DNA of 64,000 nt from Mycobacterium angelicum (GTDB lineage: Bacteria; Actinomycetota; Actinomycetes; Mycobacteriales; Mycobacteriaceae). The DNA lies in the NCBI RefSeq assembly GCF_002086155.1, contig NZ_MVHE01000013.1, forward strand, positions 62,001-126,000. The letters are read 5' to 3'. Each line of letters opens with the position of its first letter. Within the stretch, counting starts at the first letter, position 1. The translations under genes were made by a program, and so were the position numbers. The notes beneath the pieces are model-generated. The model was not told where the DNA came from. It worked only from the letters and a program-made list of their open reading frames with translations, and made no database searches. Shown here in pieces: positions 49,365 through 57,914 of this stretch.

Positions 49365-51838
49365 GCGGGTACCGCCTCCCTATCGGTATCGATAAGTTCC
49401 AGCAACATCGACCACGAATACACGGCGTCCAGCAGAGCCTGACGCGGTGATGCGTTGCGCAAAGCCAATACCGTCTCGGTCGCATAAGACTGAATCAAGA
49501 ACGGCCGACACGCTCCCCCGCCAGTGTCTAACCGGCCGATATCGACGTTGCGTACGTCGATTCTGGCAGCGAAGTCCTTTTCCCACAAAACTTCGTTCTC
49601 ATTCGCCAACGCGTCCCAGCCCAGACGGTCAATCTTTCCAGCTTCCAACAACTTTGGGTCCGCATTCAGAGCCGCCAGAATTGACCGCCTTACCGCGCTG
49701 GCATCGTTGGCCTTCTCCACCGCATCATGGGCGATCCACAATGCCTGACGCCGCTGGTCGGCGGCATCGGTGATTTCGTCGGCTGCGGCCAGCCGGGTGG
49801 CCGACACTGCGAACGCCTCACGACTGGCGCCGGGCCCAGCCAATAGATCGGGTCGTGGCCGCTGCACCGCATCCGCGAACACGAAGGGCACCCCCGCAGC
49901 TACGCCGGGCGCACTGCTGTGCGTCGATGCCAGCGCCGTGAGCGTCCCCGAGGTCGCAGCAGCGTACTCGACGATCACCCGGGCGGGATCCAATAGACCT
50001 TCCCAGCGCGCGGAATCCTCGTGCTTCCACGGCAATACGGCATCTTCTGGCAGCAGCACGTTCGGCGGAAGCCAGCTACGGCCGCGGTCGGTCGTGATGA
50101 CGACCTGGCGCCGACCTCCCGTCACAACCATTCCGGCGGCCCACCGCACCGTGGATCCACCACCAGCAGTTTCGAGCACGGTGCGCACCATCGCCAGATC
50201 CATGTCCACGAGCTGCGCTCGCGAATCGTCAGCGCCCCGAACTATCAGTGGCACTGGGACAATCGCAGCGTCGTCAACGGGCGCCCACAGCGGCACGGGG
50301 CCCGCCCCATACTTGTCAGCGGCACCATCGGTCTCGTGCGACGCCGGCGAAACACTCGACGATGTCGATGGATGCTGCCCTGAGGGTGAATGCGGCCCTG
50401 GTGTGCCCGGTATGGCAGTCGGCGCACCCGATGAGGCGGACGCGGGCATGTGCGTCCCGGACTGAGCCGGTGCAGCAGGCGCGATCGGCGGCGGTGCAAC
50501 AGCAGGCGCAGTCGGCGCCACGGATGTAACCGAGGGAGCCGCGGCAATAGGCGAATTTGTCGGCGCTACCGCAGCCGCGGCCGCAGCCGCAGCCAGCGGC
50601 GCTGCACTCATCGGTGCACCCGCCACCGGAGCGGCAGTAGCCGCCGCGGCAGGGCCCGATCCGACGGCCGGGGCTGTCAAACCAGCAACCGTCCCGGTCG
50701 GCGTTACTGCGGCCGCTTGGGTTTCGATCCCGGCGAGCCCAGCGGACGGCGAAACCGACGGCGGGGGAGATCCAGCCGTGGCCGGAGCTCCGGCGACTGC
50801 CGGCGGCGCTCCGGTCGCCGGCGACCCAAGCGCAGGTGCGCCGATGGCTCCCAAGGGCGTAGCGCCGGCGCCAGGCGCACCCGAGACGGGCGCACCCGAG
50901 ACGGGCGCACCCGATGCGGAGGGAAGTCCCGCGCCCGGGAGACCAGCCGGCGAACCGGTCGCAGGAGCCATGCCGGTGCCCAAAACCCCTGAAGGTGCCC
51001 CAGGCATCGCGGCAGCATTCGTCGGCACGCCGCCCGGGGACATTGCGGTCGGATTCGCCAACAGGGGCGCACCCTGAGGCAGCCCCGGCCCGCCTAATGC
51101 AGGTGCGCCGCCGACGGACATTCCTGCCGGATTATTTGTCGCCGGTGCACCCCGCGGTATGGCCGCGGCACCCGGCGGCACCCCACCTGAAGACGTCCCG
51201 GCCGGATTGCTTGCCTCAGGAACACCCTGCGGCATCGCCGGAGCACCGGGCGGTCCGCCGCCCGACGACATCACGGTTGGATTGCCCGGTGCCGTGGCGC
51301 CGTGCGGCACCCCGATTGGCGGGCCGCCCATGGCCGTGACCCATCCGGGCACTACAGCCAGACCAGCGATGGCAGCTCCCGAGATCCCCGCGACCTGCGT
51401 ATGAGCCTCGGCGATCACCGTCTGAATCAACTCGTCAACGTTCTGGCCTACTAGTTCCAACTCGACTCTTGCCGCCTCAAAAGCCGCGATAGCGGCTTCC
51501 GCCCAGTCCACGACACCAGCCATTGCGGCGAGCATCGCGCCGAGTGACTCGGCCCAGGCCGCAACACAAGCCGAGGCCTCGACGAATTGCGCAGCGATCT
51601 TGCCCATATCGATGAAGTATTTGGCCCAAGCTGACGAAATCGCTTCAGCTAACGCCCCTTGGCCATAGCCGAGTAACTGAATCGCCTGCACCTGGCTATC
51701 GCCCGCGATGAACCCTAACTCGGCGCCAGCTTTGCCCAGTTGCAAAGACCAGTTGCTCAGACTTTCAGGGGTTATCGACGATTCCCAATACGGACCGAGA
51801 ATCTGGTCAGCGTGCGGCGTGCTCGGTTTCGGAGTCAT
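49361..51838 (-). CDS. Large Esp-like protein with helical N-terminus and Pro/Ala-rich linker
   Basis: 825 residues. Residues 1-170 form a PPE/EspB-like helical bundle (ESLSNWSLQLGKAGAELGFIAGDSQVQAIQLLGYG). Residues 170-520 are Pro/Gly/Ala low complexity with PGGVP/GAP repeats. Residues 525-825 form a globular domain beginning GPVPLWAPVDDAAIVPVP, with a well-ordered strand-helix pattern. It resembles the EspK/Rv3899c-type proteins next to ESX loci. ATGA overlap with the preceding membrane protein gene and with the following gene shows one operon. Confidence 0.8.
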   Translation of the reverse strand: MTPKPSTPHADQILGPYWESSITPESLSNWSLQLGKAGAELGFIAGDSQVQAIQLLGYGQGALAEAISSAWAKYFIDMGKIAAQFVEASACVAAWAESLGAMLAAMAGVVDWAEAAIAAFEAARVELELVGQNVDELIQTVIAEAHTQVAGISGAAIAGLAVVPGWVTAMGGPPIGVPHGATAPGNPTVMSSGGGPPGAPAMPQGVPEASNPAGTSSGGVPPGAAAIPRGAPATNNPAGMSVGGAPALGGPGLPQGAPLLANPTAMSPGGVPTNAAAMPGAPSGVLGTGMAPATGSPAGLPGAGLPSASGAPVSGAPVSGAPGAGATPLGAIGAPALGSPATGAPPAVAGAPATAGSPPPSVSPSAGLAGIETQAAAVTPTGTVAGLTAPAVGSGPAAAATAAPVAGAPMSAAPLAAAAAAAAVAPTNSPIAAAPSVTSVAPTAPAVAPPPIAPAAPAQSGTHMPASASSGAPTAIPGTPGPHSPSGQHPSTSSSVSPASHETDGAADKYGAGPVPLWAPVDDAAIVPVPLIVRGADDSRAQLVDMDLAMVRTVLETAGGGSTVRWAAGMVVTGGRRQVVITTDRGRSWLPPNVLLPEDAVLPWKHEDSARWEGLLDPARVIVEYAAATSGTLTALASTHSSAPGVAAGVPFVFADAVQRPRPDLLAGPGASREAFAVSATRLAAADEITDAADQRRQALWIAHDAVEKANDASAVRRSILAALNADPKLLEAGKIDRLGWDALANENEVLWEKDFAARIDVRNVDIGRLDTGGGACRPFLIQSYATETVLALRNASPRQALLDAVYSWSMLLELIDTDREAVPA

Positions 51839-52485
51839 CCCGTGCCGCAACTGCGATTAAGCGCTACGCCTGCGCCTTCTACGGCGGCTACGTCACCGTC
51901 GTCAATCGGCTGGCGAGCGGTGAGCTTACGAACTTCAACCCGCTGCTTTGCAATGAACAAATGCGCTGCGGCGGCGACGTCGGCCGGTTCTGGGGCGATC
52001 TGCGTCTCGAATACATTCAGGATCTTGTTGATCTGCGCCGCCCGACTGTCAGCCAGCTGGTCTATCCCCGGGTTGCCATAAACCCATCCGGGCGGCATTC
52101 GGGTAACCTGTCCCATATCAATTTGTGCTGTCGTCCACGCCGCGCATGTACTCCCGCCGGACGATTTGGTTGGCTTCGTCGTCGCCGTGGCAGCCGCGGA
52201 CGGCTTCGAGAGGTCCGAGCTTTGACGGGAGTCTCTAAAGAAGATGGCCGCAGCAATAAGCGCGCCGGCGAGCAGAATGGCGGCTACGACGGCGAAGGGG
52301 AACCACGGAAACCGTGGCCGATTCGGCGGCTGCGGCCCGCCGGGATAACCGACCTGGCCGTGGCCGGCGTCATTGTGGCCTGTCTGGCCCTGCACAGGAT
52401 GCTCTGCTCCCCCGGGCGCGAACGCGTCCATAGATGGCATGGTACCTGCAGGAATGGCCTCGCGCGGGTCCCCCGATAAGGTCAT
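51835..52485 (-). CDS. Single-pass membrane protein of the ESX accessory operon
   Basis: 216 residues from ATG 52485. A Pro/Gly-rich cytosolic start (QGQTGHNDAGHGQVGYPGGPQPPNRPRF), one transmembrane helix (PFAVVAAILLAGALIAAAIFF) and an extracytoplasmic domain with two Cys (STCAAWTTAQIDMGQV, then NRSCGTG). It starts 6 bases from the divergent gene at 52492. First gene of a minus-strand operon. Confidence 0.8.
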   Translation of the reverse strand: MTLSGDPREAIPAGTMPSMDAFAPGGAEHPVQGQTGHNDAGHGQVGYPGGPQPPNRPRFPWFPFAVVAAILLAGALIAAAIFFRDSRQSSDLSKPSAAATATTKPTKSSGGSTCAAWTTAQIDMGQVTRMPPGWVYGNPGIDQLADSRAAQINKILNVFETQIAPEPADVAAAAHLFIAKQRVEVRKLTARQPIDDGDVAAVEGAGVALNRSCGTG

Positions 52486-52491
52486 CGGAGT

Positions 52492-52824
52492 ATGAGCAGC
52501 GTCCACCCGGAAGTCCAAAAGGCCATGGACTTCGCCGACCAGGTCAGCGAGCGGCTGATGGCATCGCTCGACGAGATGCGCACCTACACCGCTGAACGGT
52601 TGTCCGAAGACCGCGAGATCGCCGTCAAGGTCGACATGAACGGCGAGTTGGTCGACCTGTGGCTCAAGCCCGGCGTGCTGGATCGCAAAAGCGCCGCGGC
52701 CATCGCCAAGGAGATCTCGCGACTGGTGGCCGCAACCAACGAGGACGCCGCCGCCGCGGTGGCGCGGTTGTACCAAGAGACGACCGCCGACGAGCCGGCG
52801 GCTGACGTAGACGAGGCGTCATGA
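52492..52824 (+). CDS. YbaB/EbfC-like (EspL-type) protein
   Basis: 110 residues. The pattern VQKAMDFADQVSERLMASLDEMRTYTAERLSEDREIAVKVDMNGELVDLWLKPGVLDRKSAAAIAKEIS follows the YbaB/EbfC fold with the hinge of beta strands GELVDLWL. The M. tuberculosis EspL (ESX-1) has the same fold and stabilises other Esp proteins. No usual Shine-Dalgarno is possible in the 6-base gap; expression must start within the neighbour or be leaderless. It overlaps the next gene by 4 bases. Confidence 0.85.
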   Translation: MSSVHPEVQKAMDFADQVSERLMASLDEMRTYTAERLSEDREIAVKVDMNGELVDLWLKPGVLDRKSAAAIAKEISRLVAATNEDAAAAVARLYQETTADEPAADVDEAS

Positions 52825-53156
52825 CCAATCCGAGCAACGCAGAGACGCCCTTCGAGGAACGCGCCTACGAAGTGTTCAACCAACGCCGAACCGTTGGCGT
52901 GTTGGCGACCCACGGCGGCGCCGTGCGGGGCATATTCCTTCACGAAGACGTCCGAAAAATGACGGAACGCACCCTGACACAAGAGATTTTGAAGGTGGCA
53001 TCGGTAGCGTCGGCGCGCGGCAGACTGAGCCTGCGCGAGCAGCTGATGGCCGCAGCCGGAGAACAACCTCTACAGTCGTCGGTCTTCGAACTCCTGCCTG
53101 AGGCGCCCACCGAAGAGGAGTACGAAGCGTTCAAACGTCAAACTCTGAAGTACTGA
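52821..53156 (+). CDS. ESX accessory small protein, unknown
   Basis: 111 residues, helical and charged, ATGA overlap with the YbaB-like gene. No signal peptide and no membrane segment. The sequence EERAYEVFNQRRTVGVLATHGGAVRGIFLHEDVRKMTERTLTQEILKVASVASARGRL contains a Val/Gly-rich strand pair. Likely EspL-partner-like. Family not recognised. Confidence 0.75.
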   Translation: MTNPSNAETPFEERAYEVFNQRRTVGVLATHGGAVRGIFLHEDVRKMTERTLTQEILKVASVASARGRLSLREQLMAAAGEQPLQSSVFELLPEAPTEEEYEAFKRQTLKY

Positions 53157-53235
53157 TGCGACGCCGTCCGCGGACCTACGCTGGGCGGAAGTTTGCGCTG
53201 CAGTGGACTCATGGGACGTTGATCGGTGGTGTGTT

Positions 53236-54228
53236 GTGACAAGAGAGCCACCTTCGCGCACCCGCTTGTACCTAGTGATCGGCGGACTCGCCGCAGTGGC
53301 TGCGGTTGTGGTGGCTGCCGCGCTCGTCCTCACAGGCAGCTCTGGACATGGCGGCGCAAAGTCTGCCGACGAAGCGGTCAGGATCTATCTCGAAGCCCTC
53401 GCCCGCGGCGATGCCCGGGGTGCGCTGGCAATCGCAAAAACCCGGCCGGCCGACCGGACGTTCCTTACCGACGAGATACTCAAGATGCAGATCACCAAGG
53501 CGCCGATCAGCAACATTCGGGTCCTGCAATCGTCCAACCGGGTGTCAGCGCACGTGATCGCCACTTTCGGCGATCAGACATCTGACGAGACGATCGTGGT
53601 TGTCCCGCCGAAGGCGGGCGACGGTTGGAAGCTCGACCACGGCGCCATCGCACTCACCTCCGGTAAGGGCAGCCGTTCCGTTGCCGCCCCGGCTCTACTG
53701 GACAGCATCACGATTTTCGGCCAACCAATCTCGGGAACCGGTGTCGCCTATGTCTTTCCGGGCTGGGTCGATGTCGGCTCGAGGAACCAGTACGTCGACG
53801 TCACGCCGTCGATCGAGCAGCAGACCCTACTGAACGGCATCAACCGGGCGGGCCAAATCAACCTGATGCCGCATTTCGTAGCTAGCACGACGGGCAAGGA
53901 AGAGGCCCGGCGCGCAATCGAGGCGGCTCTGGCGAAATGCGCCCAGTCACGGCAATTTTCGCCGCCCAACTGTCCGCAGCATGTTCCACCCCAGGGATTC
54001 ATCGATGGCACCGCGTCATGGAGCGGGCCCGTCAATTCCGACGCAATCCACGTCGACCGGTTCAATGAGCGCCAGGGGACGATTAACTTCTTTGGCATGG
54101 CGGATTTCGGGACCCTCACCGTGCAGCGATCCGATGGCCGGACATTTACGATGCCGCACTTGCCAATTGCGGTAACCGGCGCGGCCGACCTCACGCAGTC
54201 ACCGCCGAAGATCACGATGGGTCTGTGA
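53236..54228 (+). CDS. Membrane-anchored protein with extracytoplasmic domain
   Basis: About 330 residues. N-terminal cytosolic Arg-rich stub, a signal-anchor (LYLVIGGLAAVAAVVVAAALVLTG), then an extracytoplasmic domain with a SADEAVRIYLEALARGDARGALAIAKTRP segment (a DUF4878/cone-shaped alpha+beta start) and paired Cys (KCAQSRQFSPPNCPQHV). The GTG at 53236 was chosen; the frame is open from 53203. Follows the YbaB-type pair and precedes a WXG-like substrate gene. Confidence 0.75.
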   Translation: MTREPPSRTRLYLVIGGLAAVAAVVVAAALVLTGSSGHGGAKSADEAVRIYLEALARGDARGALAIAKTRPADRTFLTDEILKMQITKAPISNIRVLQSSNRVSAHVIATFGDQTSDETIVVVPPKAGDGWKLDHGAIALTSGKGSRSVAAPALLDSITIFGQPISGTGVAYVFPGWVDVGSRNQYVDVTPSIEQQTLLNGINRAGQINLMPHFVASTTGKEEARRAIEAALAKCAQSRQFSPPNCPQHVPPQGFIDGTASWSGPVNSDAIHVDRFNERQGTINFFGMADFGTLTVQRSDGRTFTMPHLPIAVTGAADLTQSPPKITMGL

Positions 54229-54231
54229 GAT

Positions 54232-55086
54232 GTGACCGGCGGCCCCCAGTCCCATAACACCGTGTTGCTCGATGTGTCGGCAGTCCGCGCGATCTCGAAT
54301 CAAGTGCTGTCGGTTGCGGATTCGCTTGCGACGATCGGCAGGCCGCTGCGTCTGCCGGTGGCGTCGCCGGCGCCGGATCCTTTCTCCATGCGGATCGCCG
54401 CGCACCTGACGCACGCGCGATCGACCCTCGGACAAGCGGCGTGCGACGCGGCCGACGAACTGACGCGGATGGCCGAGATTTTCATCGGCACCGCACACAC
54501 CATGACGGCGGTCGCCCGCTGGACCTCGGTAGGCATGCTCGGCCTGGTTGCCCCGTCAGCCCATCACCCGGTCGATTTCAGCGGCCGTGTGGTTCGTCGC
54601 GCCTCACCGAACTGGGCGCGGCAAGACACCTGGATACCCGGGAACGCCGACGAGGTGTTGAGTTGCGCGGTGCTGCTCACGATCGGCGATAACGAGGTAG
54701 CTGCGCCCGAGTTGGCGCTCGAGGAGTTCGAAGCGCTCGGCAGGCGCCTACACACGCAGGGCGAAGAACTCCGCCTGGCATGGCCAGGCGGCGGCCGGCC
54801 CGCTGACACCCTGAACAAGTTCGGCGAATGGATCTCCAACGACTACGTCAACGCCCTGCAACGCGTCAATGATGCTGTCCGGCAATGGAATTCAGAATAC
54901 CAGCTGGCACGAACTCGGGTAGACGCCGCGGCGGCCGCCTATGTTGCAGCACGCCAGGCAGCGTTGGACGGCGAAGAACGAAGTGTCGCAAGCGAAGACG
55001 CTCAGGCAGCGCTGAACCAGTATGCGACGTGGTCGCTCGGGGATGCGGCGCTAGCCGACTTCCCGCGGTTAAGCGACGGGCCCTGA
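54232..55086 (+). CDS. ESX substrate-like helical protein
   Basis: 284 residues. It opens with a 120-residue helical region (VSAVRAISNQVLSVADSLATIG). A second helical hairpin has a WxG-type turn near residue 184 (AWPGGGRPADTLNKFGEWISND), and an Ala-rich helix follows. GTG starts 3 bases after the previous stop, so it is operonic. Its end overlaps the convergent ABC gene by 18 bases. A T7SS substrate is the natural guess; the export signal was not found. Confidence 0.7.
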   Translation: MTGGPQSHNTVLLDVSAVRAISNQVLSVADSLATIGRPLRLPVASPAPDPFSMRIAAHLTHARSTLGQAACDAADELTRMAEIFIGTAHTMTAVARWTSVGMLGLVAPSAHHPVDFSGRVVRRASPNWARQDTWIPGNADEVLSCAVLLTIGDNEVAAPELALEEFEALGRRLHTQGEELRLAWPGGGRPADTLNKFGEWISNDYVNALQRVNDAVRQWNSEYQLARTRVDAAAAAYVAARQAALDGEERSVASEDAQAALNQYATWSLGDAALADFPRLSDGP

Positions 55087-56154
55087 GTCGATCCGGCGTC
55101 CGTCCACACCGAAGAAATGCACGTGGCCGGTTTGCGGCTGTAGCAGCACCCGGCTACCCTTCCCGGGCGGGTCATACCCACTCGTGCGCGCGACGATGGG
55201 TTTGCTGATCACCTTGTCGGATCCCGTGATTCGGCCATACAAGTACGCGTCGGCACCGAGTTCTTCGACGACGTCGACCTCCATCTCGACGCCGCGACTG
55301 CCCACCTCGAAATGTTCGGGCCGCACACCCACCACAACTTCGGATGCCAGGCCCGCGATCTCGCGCGGCACCTGGATGAGCCAATCCCCCAGCGACACCG
55401 CGGAATCGGCAATCGGTAGGGTGAACAGGTTCATCGCCGGCGACCCGATGAACCCGGCAACGAACACATTGCACGGGTTGCGGTAAAGCTCCCGGGGGGC
55501 CGCGCATTGCTGCAGCACCCCGTCGCACAAAACCGCGACACGGTCGCCCATGGTCATCGCCTCCACCTGGTCATGGGTTACGTACACCGTGGTGGTGTCG
55601 AGTTGGCGTTGCAATGCCGCGATTTGGTTGCGGGTTTGCACGCGCAGCTTGGCGTCGAGATTGGACAACGGCTCGTCCATCAAAAACACTTGCGGGCGAC
55701 GTACGATCGCGCGGCCCATCGCCACCCGCTGCCGCTGTCCGCCGGAGAGGTCCTTGGGTTTGCGGTCCAGATAAGGTTGCAAGTCAAGCATTTTCGCTGC
55801 GGCCATTACCCGGTCTCGGATCTCGGACTTCGGGGTCTTTGCGACCTTCAATGCGAAGCCCATGTTCTGCGCCACGGTCATGTGCGGGTAGAGGGCATAG
55901 TTCTGAAACACCATCGCGACGTCGCGGTCCTTGGGCTCGACATTGGTGACATCGCGGTCACCGATTCGCACCCGGCCGCTGTCAAGCGTTTCCAGTCCGG
56001 CCAGCATCCGCAGCGAGGTCGTCTTACCGCATCCCGACGGCCCGACCAGGACTACGAACTCGCCGTCGCCGACCACGAGGTCCAGCCGATCCAGGGCGGG
56101 TCGATCCGCGCCCTGATACTGCCGGGTGGCCTGCTCGAAACTCACCGATGCCAC
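55069..56154 (-). CDS. Sugar ABC transporter ATP-binding protein (UgpC/SugC-type)
   Basis: 361 residues. Nucleotide-binding domain with Walker A GPSGCGKTT, Q-loop YALYPHMTVAQNM, ABC signature LSGGQRQRVAMGR, Walker B VFLMDEPLSNLD and switch His VTHDQVEAM. The C-terminal 120 residues are an MOI-type regulatory domain with two OB-like folds (VGVRPEHFEVGSRGVE). Homologous to M. tuberculosis Rv2038c, UgpC and SugC. Last gene of the ABC operon. Confidence 0.95.
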   Translation of the reverse strand: MASVSFEQATRQYQGADRPALDRLDLVVGDGEFVVLVGPSGCGKTTSLRMLAGLETLDSGRVRIGDRDVTNVEPKDRDVAMVFQNYALYPHMTVAQNMGFALKVAKTPKSEIRDRVMAAAKMLDLQPYLDRKPKDLSGGQRQRVAMGRAIVRRPQVFLMDEPLSNLDAKLRVQTRNQIAALQRQLDTTTVYVTHDQVEAMTMGDRVAVLCDGVLQQCAAPRELYRNPCNVFVAGFIGSPAMNLFTLPIADSAVSLGDWLIQVPREIAGLASEVVVGVRPEHFEVGSRGVEMEVDVVEELGADAYLYGRITGSDKVISKPIVARTSGYDPPGKGSRVLLQPQTGHVHFFGVDGRRIDSGPVA

Positions 56155-56158
56155 CGAA

Positions 56159-57001
56159 TCACCCTCCCAGCCCCGTCACGGCGATACCTCGGACAAAGGA
56201 GCGCTGTGCAACGGCATAGAGGATTATCAGCGGCACCAGGATCAACATAGACGTCGCCATCAGCACCGGCCACCGGGCAACGTATTCGCCCCGCAGCCGG
56301 ACCAGCCCGATCGTCAGCGTCGCCAGGCTATTGCGCTGAATCATCAGCAACGGCCACAGAAAGTCGTTCCACACGTTGACCCAGGTGAGCACAGCCAGCA
56401 CCATGACCGCGGGCCGCGCATGGGGCAGCAGAATCCGCCAGTAGATCTGCCACGGCGAACAGCCGTCGAGAATCGCCGCCTCCTCGAGATCGCCAGGCAG
56501 AGTGCGGAAGAATTGCCGCATCAGATAGGTGCCGAACGCGCTGCCGAACAAACCCGGCACGATCATCGCCCACGGTGTGTCGACCCAGCCCAGCGTCCGC
56601 ATCAGAATGAACTGCGGAATGACCGTCACAGTCAACGGCACCATCAATGTGCCCAGATACAGCAGGAACAAGGTGTCGCGGCCGCGAAACTCCAAGCGCG
56701 CGAATGCGTATCCGGCCAGCGAGCAGAAAAATACCTGACCCGCCGTCACGCACCCGGCGTACAGCATCGTGTTGAAGAACATGCGCCAGAACGGCACGAG
56801 GTCGAATACCGCAGCGTAGTTGGACCACTGCGGATGCATCGGCAACAGCTTCGACTGACTTATCTCGCCGTCTCTCTTCAACGAACCGGACAGCGCCCAC
56901 AGGATGGGGAACAACGCGCACCACGCGACCGCAGTCAGCGCGGCATAGAGTGCTATGCCGCGAAAGACATGCCGCTGGACCGTCGGCTTAGCTGAGTCCA
57001 C
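56159..57001 (-). CDS. ABC sugar transporter permease (inner, MalG-type)
   Basis: 280 residues, GTG start, six membrane helices. The EAA loop is EEAAILDGCSPWQIYWRILLPHARPAV, the coupling site for the ATPase. Homologous to M. tuberculosis Rv2039c. Overlaps the partner permease gene by 14 bases. Confidence 0.95.
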   Translation of the reverse strand: MDSAKPTVQRHVFRGIALYAALTAVAWCALFPILWALSGSLKRDGEISQSKLLPMHPQWSNYAAVFDLVPFWRMFFNTMLYAGCVTAGQVFFCSLAGYAFARLEFRGRDTLFLLYLGTLMVPLTVTVIPQFILMRTLGWVDTPWAMIVPGLFGSAFGTYLMRQFFRTLPGDLEEAAILDGCSPWQIYWRILLPHARPAVMVLAVLTWVNVWNDFLWPLLMIQRNSLATLTIGLVRLRGEYVARWPVLMATSMLILVPLIILYAVAQRSFVRGIAVTGLGG

Positions 57002-57914
57002 GAGAAGCCTCCCACGACCGCCGCCGGGTGATCCGGAACTGCAGCACGGTCAATGCGAGCAGGATGGCGAACATCACCCAGGCCAGCGCGGACGCATAAC
57101 CGAACTCCAAGAAGGAGAAGGCGTGCTGGAAAAGCATGATGCCCAAGACGTACGTCGCGGTCTCCGGCCCACCGTTGGACCCGGTTAGCACGTACACGAG
57201 ATCGAACGACTGGAACGCATGGATGATCGAGATGACGACCACGAAGGACATCGCTCCCCGGATCAACGGCACGGTGATGGAGAAGAACTGCCGGATCTCG
57301 CCGGCACCGTCGATTCTGGCTGCCTCGTAGACGGTTTCCGGAATCCCCTGCATCGCGGCCAGCAACACCACCGTCGCGAACGGCACGCTGCGCCACACGC
57401 TGACCAGGCACAGTGAGACCATGGCCCACCGCGGTTCGACCAGCCACGGAACGGGGCCGATGCCGATCCAGCCGAGCATGATGTTGAGCAGTCCGTCATC
57501 GGTGTTGAAGACGAATTGCCAGACAACCGCCATCACCACCGAGGAAACGGCCAACGGCAGGAAGACGATCGTCCGAAAGATGCTGATGCCTTTGATATTT
57601 CGGTTGAGCAGCCCGGCAACGACGAGGCTGACCAACAGGGTCGGCACGACGCTTCCGAGGGTGAAGACCACGGTGTTGCGCATGGCGATGAGAAACAGCG
57701 GGTCAGAGGTGAAGAGGTTCTGGAAGTTCTGCAGACCGACGAACTTCGGCGGCGTGAAGACGTCCCACTTCGTGAAACTCATGTACAGCGAAAAGCCCAG
57801 CGGGAAAAGCATGAACACCGCGATCGCGACCAGGTTGGGTGCGACGAACATGCGTCCGGCCCGGGCGCGCCGGCGCCAGGGACGGGTTCCTGTCATGACC
57901 TGGCCCGACGTCAT
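56988..57914 (-). CDS. ABC sugar transporter permease (MalF-type)
   Basis: 308 residues from ATG 57914, overlapping the substrate-binding protein stop (ATGA). Six membrane helices; the EAA-type loop is YEAARIDGAGEIRQFFSITVPLIRGA. Homologous to M. tuberculosis Rv2040c. Forms the heterodimeric channel with the next permease. Confidence 0.95.
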   Translation of the reverse strand: MTSGQVMTGTRPWRRRARAGRMFVAPNLVAIAVFMLFPLGFSLYMSFTKWDVFTPPKFVGLQNFQNLFTSDPLFLIAMRNTVVFTLGSVVPTLLVSLVVAGLLNRNIKGISIFRTIVFLPLAVSSVVMAVVWQFVFNTDDGLLNIMLGWIGIGPVPWLVEPRWAMVSLCLVSVWRSVPFATVVLLAAMQGIPETVYEAARIDGAGEIRQFFSITVPLIRGAMSFVVVISIIHAFQSFDLVYVLTGSNGGPETATYVLGIMLFQHAFSFLEFGYASALAWVMFAILLALTVLQFRITRRRSWEASRGLS

